In this document: positions 1-8,137 of the stretch, piece by piece
Layout of the letters: every line of letters begins with the position of its first letter
Numbering within the stretch: the first letter of the stretch is position 1
Origin: Propionigenium maris DSM 9537
GTDB taxonomy: Bacteria; Fusobacteriota; Fusobacteriia; Fusobacteriales; Fusobacteriaceae
Reading direction: 5' to 3'
DNA: 64,000 nt
NCBI RefSeq assembly: GCF_027925155.1
Contig: NZ_BSDY01000004.1
Span: 212,284 to 276,283 of the forward strand
The notes under the pieces: model-generated
The model's input: only the letters and a program-made list of their open reading frames with translations
What the model was told of the DNA's origin: nothing
Databases searched by the model: none
Position numbers and translations under genes: made by a program

Positions 1-260
1 ATCTGGTCACCAGTTCCAAATACCCCTACCTTCTTTCCTAAAAGATTTGCTCCCTTTAGCTCATCTATAGCTGTGTTCCAGTCATCCTGAAGCTCTCCCC
101 ATCCCCATGTGGAAGATCCCAGTAGGATCAGATCATATGAGGTCATCTCCCCTAGTCCAGCCCCTGCTGTAAACAGGTCTCCTCCCACCTTCTCAGCTAC
201 TAGCTTTGCTACTCTTTCTGTGTCTCCTAACGTACTTCCGTAAAATACTGCTGTTTTCAA
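1..260 (-). CDS. Flavodoxin, 3' part cut by window edge
   Basis: The minus-strand frame reads KTAVFYGSTLGDTERVAKLV and later LGSSTWGWGELQDDW. This is the FMN-phosphate loop and W-G-W region of a short-chain flavodoxin, a soluble low-potential electron carrier. I place the start at TTG 260 because GGAG at 271-274 is 10 nt upstream; an in-frame GTG at 269 is the alternative. The C-terminal part lies outside the window. It is transcribed in the same direction as the feo operon but beyond a hairpin at 326-346, so it is probably a separate unit. A flavodoxin beside iron-uptake genes fits replacement of ferredoxin under iron limitation, which is inference. Confidence 0.88.
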   Translation of the reverse strand, partial: MKTAVFYGSTLGDTERVAKLVAEKVGGDLFTAGAGLGEMTSYDLILLGSSTWGWGELQDDWNTAIDELKGANLLGKKVGVFGTGDQ

Positions 261-325
261 ATCCTCCACTCTCCTTTTGTTTATTTTTTCTTATATTTTG
301 TAAATCAAAATATATTTTTAAAGGA

Positions 326-346
326 ATATGCAGCCAGGCTGCATAT
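326..346 (-). terminator. Hairpin after the feo operon
   Basis: A perfect 9-bp inverted repeat, ATATGCAGC / GCTGCATAT with a 3-nt loop, lies just after the last feo gene. The tail on the minus strand is only partly T-rich, so termination efficiency is uncertain. Confidence 0.5.
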
Positions 347-357
347 CCAGTTGTTAA

Positions 358-516
358 TTATTTTTTCTTATTCTTGCTTGGGCAGCTCTTCTTTATGGAG
401 CAGTCATCGCTTTTAGAGCAGCTGCATCCTCCCTCTCCCTTAAGACTTTTAATGAGGCTTCTTATGGAGAAGAAAACTATTACTCCCACTACTGCCAATA
501 CTATTATCGTCTTCAT
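358..516 (-). CDS. FeoB-associated Cys-rich membrane protein
   Basis: A 52-residue protein starting MKTIIVLAVVGVIVFFSIRS with one N-terminal membrane helix. A short cytoplasmic tail follows with a Cys-rich motif (GGCSCSKSDDC, then SC) and a basic C-terminus. Length and layout match the FeoB-associated Cys-rich membrane protein family that follows feoB in many bacteria; its role is not established. GGAGG at 526-530 lies 9 nt before the ATG. It begins 23 nt after the feoB stop and is co-transcribed with it. Confidence 0.88.
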   Translation of the reverse strand: MKTIIVLAVVGVIVFFSIRSLIKSLKGEGGCSCSKSDDCSIKKSCPSKNKKK

Positions 517-539
517 TGTCTTAAGCCTCCTCTAGACTA

Positions 540-2741
540 TTAAATAATTAGTCTTCCAATCTGATATATTAATGTTGAAGCCACATAAGGTACCACTAGA
601 AGTATCCCTATTACCTTCCACATAAATGTTGTTCCAAACTCCTGCTTGATTGCAGCAAGGGTTACTACACAAGGCACCACTAACAGGATGAATGCCATGA
701 ATGAGTATGCCTTCAGCGGCCCCTCTGGGTCATTCTCCCACATTCTAGCTGTGGCTGCTACAACTCCAGCTCCCTCTTCCTCTACTTCCTCAGCACTTGG
801 AGTAGTAAATAGCCCGGCTATGTCTGCTCCTACTATTGCCACTACTGAGTCCTTAAGAGCTACTGCTAAGCCCTGAACCTGGTCCATTGTATCCTCTGCA
901 AATGTTGTTACCTCTTCCTCTTCCTCGGCTTCTACTCCTTCTCCCAACGGAAGAACCTGAGCCATGTATCCTACAACTACTTCCTTAGCTGCAATACTTG
1001 GCGGGATAGCTGATACTGCTTCCCATCTGTCTCCAAATCCTGTAGGAGCCATGATAGGTGCCATTACCTTACCGAATCCAGCCATAAACGATTTGTCTGC
1101 TTCACCGTTATTTGGGAAGTATACAAGAGCCCATAGAAGGATAAGGATTCCCATGATTACTGTAGTTGCTTTCTTCAGGTATGATCCTGTTCTTGTGATA
1201 GTAGATGACCATATCATCTTAAAGCTTGGTACTCTGTATGGAGGCAGCTCTATAAGAAGAGCTCTGTCCTCAGCTTTAAACTCTGGATGGTTCTTAAGTG
1301 CCATTCCAGTAAGGATCGCTACTACTATTCCAAGAAGGTATAAACTCATTACTACAGCTCCACCTCTAGGACCGAAGAATGCTGCTGCAAACAGTCCGTA
1401 TACTGGAAGTCTGGCTCCGCAGGACATAAATGGTGCCATTACTGCTGTAAGCTTTCTCGACTGATGATCCTCAAGGGTTCTTGTGGCATAGATTGCCGGT
1501 ACAGTACACCCGAATCCAAGTACCATAGGTACGAAAGCCTTACCGTTAAGACCAAGTCTTCTCATGATCTTATCCATAAGGAAGGCTACTCTGGACATAT
1601 ATCCGCTCTCCTCTAGAATTGCTAGGAAGAAGTACAGGAATAACATAAGAGGTACGAATACAACTACTCCTCCTACTCCTCCTATAATACCGTCCATTAC
1701 AAGGGAGTAAAGCCAGTCTGGAGTCCCCTCCACAGCCATTCCCACATACTTACCGATGTAGTCTCCTATAAATCCGTCTACCCAGTCCTGAAGAGGGGCA
1801 GCTCCGTTAAATACTGTTCCCATAAGCAGTGCTATAACCACAAAGAACAGCGGCAGTCCAAGATACTTGTTCAGAAGAACCTTGTCCACCTTATCTGTAA
1901 AGTCAAGCCTTGATTTCATAGAGGTAGTAAATGTAGTGGCAAGGATACCCTTTACCGCTCCATATCTTCCCTCAGCAAGAATAGTTTCTGCATCCTCATC
2001 AAACTTGTTCTCTATCTTTTCTACATTTTTCTTAGCAAACTCAGCCATATCTATAGAGTGGTCTCTAGCTAATACCTCTCCAAAGTATGAATCCTGCTCC
2101 AGGAGCTTTATAATGATAAAGTCCATGGAGTACTTAGATCTTACAGCATCAAATCTACCGTCTCCCTCAACCATTCCCTTGATCTCAGCCAGCTCCTTCT
2201 CGATAAAGCTGTCAAACCTCAGCTCATACTTCAGGTGCTTCTGACCCTGGTGCTTCTCAGCTGTTTTAAGGGCTTTGTCCAGCAGCTCCTTGATCCCCTT
2301 GTTCTTAAGGGCACTTGTTGCCACCACTGTCATCCCCAGGTGAGATTCCAGCTTCTTCATATCTAGCTTATATCCAAGGTTCTCGAACTCATCTATAAAG
2401 TTTAGAGCCATTATCATAGGCTTTCCAAGTTCCTTTAACAGCATCGTCAGGTATAGGTTTCTCTCAAGGTTAGTGGAGTCCACCACGTTTATAACTACAT
2501 CTGGATCCTCATTTAGGATATAGTCTCTTGTTACCTTCTCCTCTATTGTATAGGGACTCAGGCTGTATACACCTGGAAGGTCTACAAGCTTAATCTGCTG
2601 CCCATTGTGCTCAAACTCTGCTTCCTTCTTTTCTACAGTTACTCCAGGCCAGTTACCTACCTTTAGCTTGGCTCCTGCAATTTCATTGATAAGTGCTGAT
2701 TTTCCTACATTGGGATTTCCAGCAAAAGCAATCTTAATCAT
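540..2741 (-). CDS. feoB: Ferrous iron transport protein B
   Basis: Inner-membrane Fe(II) transporter with an N-terminal G domain. Visible motifs are G1 GNPNVGKS (residues 8-15), G3 DLPG (54-57) and G4 NFID (114-117). A helical GDI-like spacer follows, then two Gate domains with many membrane segments (about 290-730), including the conserved MSCGARLPVY region. At 733 residues it has the family's usual length. The insertion around EEEEEVTTFAED and SAEEVEEEG in the last third is unusually acidic. It lies 17 nt downstream of feoA, in one operon with two FeoA-domain proteins and the Cys-rich partner. Confidence 0.97.
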   Translation of the reverse strand: MIKIAFAGNPNVGKSALINEIAGAKLKVGNWPGVTVEKKEAEFEHNGQQIKLVDLPGVYSLSPYTIEEKVTRDYILNEDPDVVINVVDSTNLERNLYLTMLLKELGKPMIMALNFIDEFENLGYKLDMKKLESHLGMTVVATSALKNKGIKELLDKALKTAEKHQGQKHLKYELRFDSFIEKELAEIKGMVEGDGRFDAVRSKYSMDFIIIKLLEQDSYFGEVLARDHSIDMAEFAKKNVEKIENKFDEDAETILAEGRYGAVKGILATTFTTSMKSRLDFTDKVDKVLLNKYLGLPLFFVVIALLMGTVFNGAAPLQDWVDGFIGDYIGKYVGMAVEGTPDWLYSLVMDGIIGGVGGVVVFVPLMLFLYFFLAILEESGYMSRVAFLMDKIMRRLGLNGKAFVPMVLGFGCTVPAIYATRTLEDHQSRKLTAVMAPFMSCGARLPVYGLFAAAFFGPRGGAVVMSLYLLGIVVAILTGMALKNHPEFKAEDRALLIELPPYRVPSFKMIWSSTITRTGSYLKKATTVIMGILILLWALVYFPNNGEADKSFMAGFGKVMAPIMAPTGFGDRWEAVSAIPPSIAAKEVVVGYMAQVLPLGEGVEAEEEEEVTTFAEDTMDQVQGLAVALKDSVVAIVGADIAGLFTTPSAEEVEEEGAGVVAATARMWENDPEGPLKAYSFMAFILLVVPCVVTLAAIKQEFGTTFMWKVIGILLVVPYVASTLIYQIGRLII

Positions 2742-2758
2742 CTCTCTTGTATCCCCCT

Positions 2759-2980
2759 CTATTTAGAAACTTCTATATTTTGTGCGTCTTCTTTTCTTAT
2801 GGCTATTCCAGTCCCCTTGATGATGTACTCCTGGGGGTCTCCTAGGGGGGCATTTCTTTCAAGTTTGATTACCTCTCCCGATGTGATTCCCATATCCACC
2901 AGTCTCTTCTTCAGCTCTCCGATTCTTCCAATCTTTACAATCTTAGCTGATTCGCCTCTCTTTAATTCTGTAAGCTTCAT
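2759..2980 (-). CDS. feoA: FeoA-domain protein, feoB-proximal
   Basis: A 73-residue SH3-like FeoA protein (MKLTELKRGESAKIVKIG, then LVDMGITSGEVIKLERNAPL and IAIRKEDAQNIEV). FeoA is a small cytosolic partner that modulates FeoB. It is immediately upstream of feoB and probably translated from the same transcript. Confidence 0.93.
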   Translation of the reverse strand: MKLTELKRGESAKIVKIGRIGELKKRLVDMGITSGEVIKLERNAPLGDPQEYIIKGTGIAIRKEDAQNIEVSK

Positions 2981-3046
2981 TCTTTATCCCCCTAAAATCA
3001 TTTCTATAAATTATTTTGATATTCAAAGTATTTTTTTGAAATAATT

Positions 3047-3062
3047 CAGCCTCTAAAGGCTG
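3047..3062 (-). other. Short hairpin between the two feoA genes
   Basis: CAGCCT / AGGCTG with a 4-nt loop lies in the 94-bp gap between the two feoA genes and is followed on the minus strand by a weak AT-rich tail. It might be an internal attenuator or an RNA stability element. Confidence 0.25.
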
Positions 3063-3074
3063 ATATTTATCAGT

Positions 3075-3308
3075 TTAAGCTTCCTCTACCATTATCTTGT
3101 TGGCAAGGGAAAAGTTCAATACATATTTACATTCATTTACCTTTACTACTAAGTTACAGTCCTGGTCGGTCAATACGCAGAGCTTCTTTCCAACACAGAA
3201 ACCCCTCTCTAGAAGCTTGGATTTAGTTCTCTCGCTTCCAACTAGGTTTCTTATTACGAAGTCTTTATTTTTTTCTGCAAATGTCATAGCTCTTACCATA
3301 GTGTTCAC
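3075..3308 (-). CDS. FeoA-domain protein, promoter-proximal
   Basis: A 77-residue second FeoA-like SH3 domain (FVIRNLVGSERTKSKLLERG, GKKLCVLTDQDCNLVVKVNE). It is more divergent than the feoB-proximal copy. As first gene of the feo operon it may act as a second modulator of FeoB. Two FeoA proteins with one FeoB is a known arrangement in anaerobes. Its specific role is inferred only. Confidence 0.85.
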   Translation of the reverse strand: MNTMVRAMTFAEKNKDFVIRNLVGSERTKSKLLERGFCVGKKLCVLTDQDCNLVVKVNECKYVLNFSLANKIMVEEA

Positions 3309-3327
3309 CTTCCATTTAAAAATGTCA

Positions 3328-3342
3328 ATATAAGACTTATCA
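3328..3342 (-). promoter_or_regulatory. Possible Fur-type operator
   Basis: ATATAAG-A-CTTATCA is a 7-1-7 imperfect palindrome lying just downstream of the feo -10 box, where a bound repressor could block initiation. It partly resembles the TGATAAT-N-ATTATCA Fur core. Assignment to Fur is inference. Confidence 0.4.
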
Positions 3343-3359
3343 TCATAACTTCATCAACA

Positions 3360-3388
3360 ATTATATCTCCTCAGTAAAAAAATGTCAA
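3360..3388 (-). promoter_or_regulatory. Consensus sigma-70 promoter of feo operon
   Basis: On the minus strand TTGACA (3383-3388) is followed by exactly 17 nt and then TATAAT (3360-3365). This is a perfect match to the housekeeping consensus, so the operon is probably strongly transcribed unless repressed. Confidence 0.85.
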
Positions 3389-3534
3389 GCTAAAAAAATA
3401 CACTAGTGTAATTGTTTGAATATAAAACTATATCATAATTTTAATTTCATTCCCCTGAAATCCATATGGTTTTTTTCTCTGAATTATTATATACTACCTA
3501 AAACAACTTTTCATTTAAGTAAAAGGGGGAAAAT

Positions 3535-4932
3535 ATGTTTAAAAGAGATACCTACATGGAAAGAAGAAGAAAACTCAGGGAAGCAGTGGGAGAGGGGCTC
3601 ATCCTTATCTGCGGAAATGATGAATCACCTATGAGCTATGCCGACAACTGCTATCCCTTTACCCAGGACTCCACATTCCTTTATTTCTATGGAATAGACA
3701 GAGCTGGTCTCTTTGGAGTTATAGATCTTGATAACAATAAGGAATATATCTTTGGTACCGATTTTACAATAGATGACACTGTATGGATGGGACCACTTTC
3801 CTTCCTAAGAGAGGAGGCTAAGAAGTGTGGCATCGAGGAAACTGGGGAGATCTCAGACCTGACTGCACTCCTTTCTGAAGCTAAGTCCCAGGGAAGAAGG
3901 ATCCACTACACCTCCCAGTACAGACACCTGAATATAATCAACCTCTCCAAGTGGCTTAACCTTGGGGTAGATGAGGTCAATGAAAATATCTCTGAGGAGC
4001 TTACCTATGCAGTGGTAAACCTGAGAAATGTAAAGACCCAGGAGGAGATTGCAGAGCTGGAAAGAGCTACTAATGTTACTAGAGAGATGCACCTGGCTGC
4101 CATGAAATATGCAAAGCCTGGAATGAAGGAGCATGAGGTTGCTGCCAAGGTTGCTGAGGCTGCCAAGAAGTTCAACGCTACCCACTCCTTCTTCACCATC
4201 TGCACAAGAAACGGGCAGACCCTCCACAACCACAACCACTCCAACACCCTTCAGGAAGGAGATCTTCTTCTTCTGGACTGTGGTGCCAGACTGGATAACG
4301 GGTACTGCGGAGATATGACCTCAACCATGCCAGTGTCCGGTAAGTTCACAGAGAAGCAGGGGGATATCTACTCCCTTCTTATGGAGATGTATGACAGTGC
4401 TGAGGCTGTATTAAAGGCCGGTATCACCTTCAAGGAGGTTCACCTAAAGGTGTGTAGAACCCTGGCTGCGGGAATGGTAGATAGAGGTCTTATGGTCGGA
4501 GATATCGATGAGATAGTAGCTTCTGGAGCTCACGCCCTCTTCATGCCCCACGGTCTGGGACATATGATCGGAATGGATGTCCATGATATGGAAAACTTTG
4601 GGGAAAAGATAGTTGGATACAACGGTGAGGAGAAGAGCACTCAGTTTGGTCTTAAGTCCCTCAGACTTGGAAGGGAGCTGGAGGTTGGCTTTGCCTTTAC
4701 AGTGGAGCCTGGTATCTACTTCATCCCTGAGCTCATAGCCAAATGGAAGAAGGACGGTACAAATGCAGAGTTCCTGAACTTTGACAGGATCGAGGAGTAC
4801 CTTGACTTTGGAGGTATGAGACACGAGGGAGACTATATCATCACAGAGGATGGTTACAGACGTCTGGGAGATAGGATGCCAAAGTATATAGATGAGATAG
4901 AGGAAGTGAGAAGGGAAGCTTTCACTAACTAA
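3535..4932 (+). CDS. M24 metallopeptidase, Xaa-Pro aminopeptidase type
   Basis: A 465-residue cytosolic protein with an N-terminal aminopeptidase-P domain (about 1-170) and a C-terminal pita-bread M24 domain. Metal ligands are visible: Asp in LLLDCGARLDNG (about 248), Asp in CGDMTSTMPV (260), His in PHGLGHMIG (343), Glu in VEPGIYF (391) and Glu in MRHEGDYI (about 430). It should remove N-terminal residues preceding proline. AAGGGGGA precedes the ATG. It is divergent from the feo operon and monocistronic, being closed by a terminator at 4941. Confidence 0.93.
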   Translation: MFKRDTYMERRRKLREAVGEGLILICGNDESPMSYADNCYPFTQDSTFLYFYGIDRAGLFGVIDLDNNKEYIFGTDFTIDDTVWMGPLSFLREEAKKCGIEETGEISDLTALLSEAKSQGRRIHYTSQYRHLNIINLSKWLNLGVDEVNENISEELTYAVVNLRNVKTQEEIAELERATNVTREMHLAAMKYAKPGMKEHEVAAKVAEAAKKFNATHSFFTICTRNGQTLHNHNHSNTLQEGDLLLLDCGARLDNGYCGDMTSTMPVSGKFTEKQGDIYSLLMEMYDSAEAVLKAGITFKEVHLKVCRTLAAGMVDRGLMVGDIDEIVASGAHALFMPHGLGHMIGMDVHDMENFGEKIVGYNGEEKSTQFGLKSLRLGRELEVGFAFTVEPGIYFIPELIAKWKKDGTNAEFLNFDRIEEYLDFGGMRHEGDYIITEDGYRRLGDRMPKYIDEIEEVRREAFTN

Positions 4933-4940
4933 ATTATTTA

Positions 4941-4970
4941 AGGCAGGGTGACTTTACCCTGCCTTCTTAT
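4941..4970 (+). terminator. Terminator of the M24 peptidase gene
   Basis: AGGCAGGGT / ACCCTGCCT stem (4941-4949 and 4956-4964) with a T-rich tail, directly after the stop codon. Confidence 0.85.
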
Positions 4971-5032
4971 TTAGAACAGCATAGATTTATAAATTGATTC
5001 CATTATAAAAATTACATAGGGTTAAATAGGGT

Positions 5033-5053
5033 GGAGCGTCACGCTCCCTTTTT
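5033..5053 (+). terminator. Possible second short terminator
   Basis: A GGAGCG / CGCTCC stem is followed by CTTTTT. The loop is very small. It would isolate the next gene from read-through. Confidence 0.4.
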
Positions 5054-5150
5054 CTGTTGCATACACTACAGTTTTTTTCCCTCCTATCTACTATAATATT
5101 CCTATAGTAATTAGAAAGTATTTAGCGCTCTTTTATTTTAGGAGGTAGAT

Positions 5151-5375
5151 ATGAAGAAAAAAACTCTGAGATCAAGTTTTAATTGTGGCGTGGCTGAGGT
5201 TAAGAGATCTATGGATACTATGGAGTATACCCCTGCACTTACTGAGCTTCTCAACCTTAAAACCTCTAGAGGAAGATCCTCTAACATAAGCAAGAGAGTT
5301 CCATCCCATAAAATGGTAGTGCCTCCCAACTTATGTTATCCCTCAAATCCTGAAGGGATACCTATGTTTATATAA
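5151..5375 (+). CDS. Small protein of unknown function, 74 aa
   Basis: A 74-residue ORF (MKKKTLRSSFNCGVAEVKRS ... NPEGIPMFI) with a strong ribosome site AGGAGG 6 nt before the ATG and a TATAAT-like -10 at 5092-5097. A strong terminator follows directly. The protein is basic, has no membrane segment and contains two cysteines. I recognise no family. Signals on both sides argue that it is a real, independently expressed gene. Confidence 0.7.
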   Translation: MKKKTLRSSFNCGVAEVKRSMDTMEYTPALTELLNLKTSRGRSSNISKRVPSHKMVVPPNLCYPSNPEGIPMFI

Positions 5376-5378
5376 AAA

Positions 5379-5407
5379 AGATCCGTCTCTCCCTAGACGG
5401 ATCTTTT
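5379..5407. terminator. Bidirectional terminator between convergent genes
   Basis: The AGATCCGTCT / AGACGGATCT stem has A-rich and T-rich flanks on both sides. It serves the + gene ending at 5375 and the - gene ending at 5406. Confidence 0.88.
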
Positions 5408-5573
5408 ATTTTTTACCTTCCCTTCTGGAAACATCCCAATTATAGTGACTTCTATCTCTGTCCTCCTTAGGTTCCCAGTCATAGACTGCCCACAACACAA
5501 TGACCACTATAAATACAATAAATACCACTATCCCCATATTGGTAAGATCATATATATCAGGTCGGTAATACAT
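5406..5573 (-). CDS. Small single-pass membrane protein
   Basis: A 55-residue protein starting MYYRPDIYDLTNMG, with one very hydrophobic helix (IVVFIVFIVVIVLWAV) and a charged C-terminal tail (WEPKEDRDRSHYNWD). I chose ATG 5573 because GGGGGG lies 6 nt upstream. A longer frame to 5651 has no better start. No known family; function unknown. Confidence 0.6.
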   Translation of the reverse strand: MYYRPDIYDLTNMGIVVFIVFIVVIVLWAVYDWEPKEDRDRSHYNWDVSRREGKK

Positions 5574-5706
5574 CCTTTTCCCCCCTTTTCCAATCAAAAA
5601 AGACCCTTGATCACCTCTATAAAAAGTACAACACTTTTCACAGATAATCAAGAGTCTTCACTTATTTTTTGTTATAATGGTACCATCATTATGGACTTTG
5701 TCTATC

Positions 5707-6654
5707 TTAAACCAGCAGATCCTTTATTCCGTTTAGGATAACACTTCTGATCTCACTATTGTCCTCAGACAGGTCCTTGATAAGGTTCTTCATCTTCAGC
5801 CTTCTGGAGTTCTCATTGGTCTCATATGGGCACTCAGAGACAAGAATTGGTATATTCAGCCTCTTCACATACCTGATGATGTCCTTCTCCTCCACAAGAG
5901 CCAGAGGTCTTATCACCTTCACTCCATACTCCTCAGATTCATAGGCAGGCTTCATAGCCAGCATATTCCCCTGATAGAAGATATTCATAAGGAAGGTCTC
6001 TATGATGTCATCCTTATGATGACCCAGAGCCAGCTTATTTATATTCTGCTCCTTCATTATCCTGTAGAGCATCCCCCTTCTTATCCTTCCGCAGAGGAAA
6101 CAAGGGTTCTTAGGTTTCTTCTCCTCAAAGAGGAACTTAGCCAGATCCGTTTCAAACACCTGAAGTTCAAGGCCCAGCTTCCTGCAGTAATCCTCTACCA
6201 TCCCGTACTTTGCGCTGTCCACACTTGGATGGATGTGCATCGGCAGGATCTCAAAATCAAAGTTTACTATCTTCTTTATCCTCACTAGGGCATTGAGGAG
6301 GGTCATGCTGTCCTTTCCTCCAGACACTCCAACTGCTATTCTGTCCCCAGGCTCCACCATATTATACTTGTGCATGGCCTTACCAATGGGGTTCCACATT
6401 ACCTTGTTAAACCCCTTATCCTCTATATAGGACAGGACCTCCCTGTCCCCCAGTTCAGCCAGCTCTATCTTAAGTCCCGTATACTTCTCGATGGTCTTTG
6501 TGGTCTTCAGCCTTCTGCTCTCATTGAACTCTATGTTGAACTCTATCTTCTCCCTGGAGTTAACTACCTTGAGGGTCTCTCCCTCTACGGTAAACCTGTA
6601 GTTCTCGTGCTTTAACCCGTGAAGATCAGCTATATTACTTATTCTCATTGCCAT
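5707..6654 (-). CDS. TtcA-family PP-loop protein, downstream paralogue
   Basis: A 315-residue ATP-pyrophosphatase-type protein. The PP-loop is GVSGGKDSMTLL, the CxxC is in PCFLCGRIRRGML, and a third Cys lies in SECPYETNENSRR, matching the three [4Fe-4S] ligands of TtcA, which makes 2-thiocytidine-32 in tRNA. LGHHKDDIIETFLMN is the conserved family block. Unlike its neighbour it has an extra N-terminal region of about 95 residues before the PP-loop. Its start overlaps the end of the upstream paralogue by 20 nt, implying coupled translation. One of the two may modify another tRNA position or substrate. Confidence 0.85.
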   Translation of the reverse strand: MAMRISNIADLHGLKHENYRFTVEGETLKVVNSREKIEFNIEFNESRRLKTTKTIEKYTGLKIELAELGDREVLSYIEDKGFNKVMWNPIGKAMHKYNMVEPGDRIAVGVSGGKDSMTLLNALVRIKKIVNFDFEILPMHIHPSVDSAKYGMVEDYCRKLGLELQVFETDLAKFLFEEKKPKNPCFLCGRIRRGMLYRIMKEQNINKLALGHHKDDIIETFLMNIFYQGNMLAMKPAYESEEYGVKVIRPLALVEEKDIIRYVKRLNIPILVSECPYETNENSRRLKMKNLIKDLSEDNSEIRSVILNGIKDLLV

Positions 6655-7510
6655 CTTTAGCCACGTCCCTCTTATTTCCTCTGGTATATCCCATTACATA
6701 GTCCAGGTTGATATTCTTCAGGGAGTTAAAGATACTCTGCTTTATATTTGGGTTTACCTTGGTAAGCTCAGCTAACAGGTTCTTTATCTCCCTTCTCTTG
6801 GAGTCCACCTTACCAGACTCGATAGGACATCCGCATGCCATAGCCACTATACCATTTCTCTTGGTATAGTTAATGATGTCCTCCTCCTTTACATAGATAA
6901 GTGGCCTTATAAGCTCCATCTTTCCAGATGTGGATTTTACCTTAGGTATCATAGTCTTTACTGTTCCTGCATAGAACTGGTTGATAAGAGCTGTTTCAAC
7001 CACATCGTCAAAGTGGTGTCCTAGAGCCAGCTTGTTGTATCCTAGCTCCTCTACCTTGTTGTAGAGCACTCCCCTTCTCATCTTAGCACACAGGAAACAC
7101 GGCTTTTCAGGATCCTCCTTAAAAGCTACCTCCCATACATTGGCTTCAAATACCTCGCATGGAATGTCCAGCTCCTCCAGGTTCCTCTTAAACTGCTCCA
7201 TATCCATAGCTTCAAAACCGGGGTTCATAGAGATAAATGCTACCTCAAACTTTCTTGTTCTGTCCTTAGCCAGCTCCTGGAATAACTTACACAGCAGAAG
7301 ACTGTCCTTTCCACCGGATACTCCAACAGCTATCTTGTCTCCGTCCTCTACAAGATCGAAGTCCTTTATAGCCTTTACAAACTTAGTCCAGATCTTCTTT
7401 CTATATGTCTTTCTGAGAGATTCAGTGGCAATGGCCCCACGGCTTATACCTTCCTCCCTCATTCTCTCCTCTATTGATTCATACACCTTCTTTTCCTTCT
7501 TCTCATTCAT
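6635..7510 (-). CDS. TtcA-family tRNA thiolation PP-loop protein
   Basis: A PP-loop protein with GVSGGKDSLLL, CxxC in PCFLCAKMRRGVL, LGHHFDDVVETAL, and a third Cys in ACGCPIESGK. The set fits the TtcA family (tRNA 2-thiocytidine synthesis, Fe-S dependent). I place the start at ATG 7510 (MNEKKEKKVYES, 291 residues) with GGAGG 11 nt upstream. An open frame reaches 7576 but lacks a ribosome site and codes for an untypical hydrophobic leader. It forms an operon with the paralogue that overlaps its 3' end. Confidence 0.85.
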   Translation of the reverse strand: MNEKKEKKVYESIEERMREEGISRGAIATESLRKTYRKKIWTKFVKAIKDFDLVEDGDKIAVGVSGGKDSLLLCKLFQELAKDRTRKFEVAFISMNPGFEAMDMEQFKRNLEELDIPCEVFEANVWEVAFKEDPEKPCFLCAKMRRGVLYNKVEELGYNKLALGHHFDDVVETALINQFYAGTVKTMIPKVKSTSGKMELIRPLIYVKEEDIINYTKRNGIVAMACGCPIESGKVDSKRREIKNLLAELTKVNPNIKQSIFNSLKNINLDYVMGYTRGNKRDVAKDGNENK

Positions 7511-7691
7511 GTCCTTGTCTTCCTCCGTGAATATAATAATCCTAAAATATAACCAGCCACCAATCAAAACCAACAAGACACTTAGCGGAGGCCAGTCTTC
7601 CCCTTCAATATCATAAAAGGAAATATCAGGATTAATTATACCATAAATCTCTTATTTTTTTGATAATTTTTTACCACAATACTAAGGAACC

Positions 7692-7721
7692 TTGACATCC
7701 CCACCCCAGATGAAATACAAT
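7692..7721 (+). promoter_or_regulatory. Promoter of the small winged-helix gene
   Basis: TTGACA (7692-7697), an 18-nt spacer and TACAAT (7716-7721) lie 19 nt upstream of the ATG at 7740. Confidence 0.75.
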
Positions 7722-7739
7722 CTATTTAAGGAGGTTCAT

Positions 7740-8072
7740 ATGAATAAGGAAATTAAACTGCTAAAGCTCCTTCTCTCCTCAGAGGTCACCACCGAGGATG
7801 AGATTATGGAGGTAATGGATATAGATAACACTGAACTGGAACTTCTCTTTGATAGGCTGGAGGATCTGGGATATTTAGAGGTAGACAACGGCTACTTCGA
7901 AAAGACCTGCGACAACTGCAACAAGGGAGGAACCTGCTCCACTGCTCCCTACAGACCGGTGGATAAGGTGAAGAAGATAAGGGTTCTTACGTGGAAGGCT
8001 ATAGAGGAGTATGGGGATGCCCCCCAGCTGAGTGAAAACCATGAAAATCCCGATTTTAAACCTGAAAAATAA
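7740..8072 (+). CDS. Small winged-helix-like protein with Cys cluster
   Basis: A 110-residue protein starting MNKEIKLLKLLLSSEVTTED. The N-terminal 50 residues look like a winged helix (EIMEVMDIDNTELELLFDRL). A Cys cluster follows, TCDNCNKGGTCSTAP, which could bind a metal or Fe-S centre, much as in FeoC-type regulators. AAGGAGG is 5 nt before ATG 7740, which sets the start downstream of an open extension to 7692. It has its own promoter and terminator. The FeoC comparison is by layout only. Confidence 0.75.
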   Translation: MNKEIKLLKLLLSSEVTTEDEIMEVMDIDNTELELLFDRLEDLGYLEVDNGYFEKTCDNCNKGGTCSTAPYRPVDKVKKIRVLTWKAIEEYGDAPQLSENHENPDFKPEK

Positions 8073-8079
8073 ATAAAAT

Positions 8080-8117
8080 AAAGAGAGCACAGGATTAAAA
8101 AATCCTGTGCTCTCTTT
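8080..8117. terminator. Strong bidirectional terminator
   Basis: A perfect 17-bp stem, AAAGAGAGCACAGGATT with its complement and a 4-nt loop. A-runs and T-runs flank both sides. It closes the + gene at 8072 and the hydrogenase gene arriving from the minus strand. Confidence 0.92.
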
Positions 8118-8137
8118 ATTTTTATCTTTTCTTATAC

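Noticed and set aside
5574..5651. 26-codon N-terminal extension of the small membrane protein at 5406
   Set aside because: It lacks a ribosome site, whereas ATG 5573 has a G-rich one. The extension adds a Cys-rich part unlike the rest.
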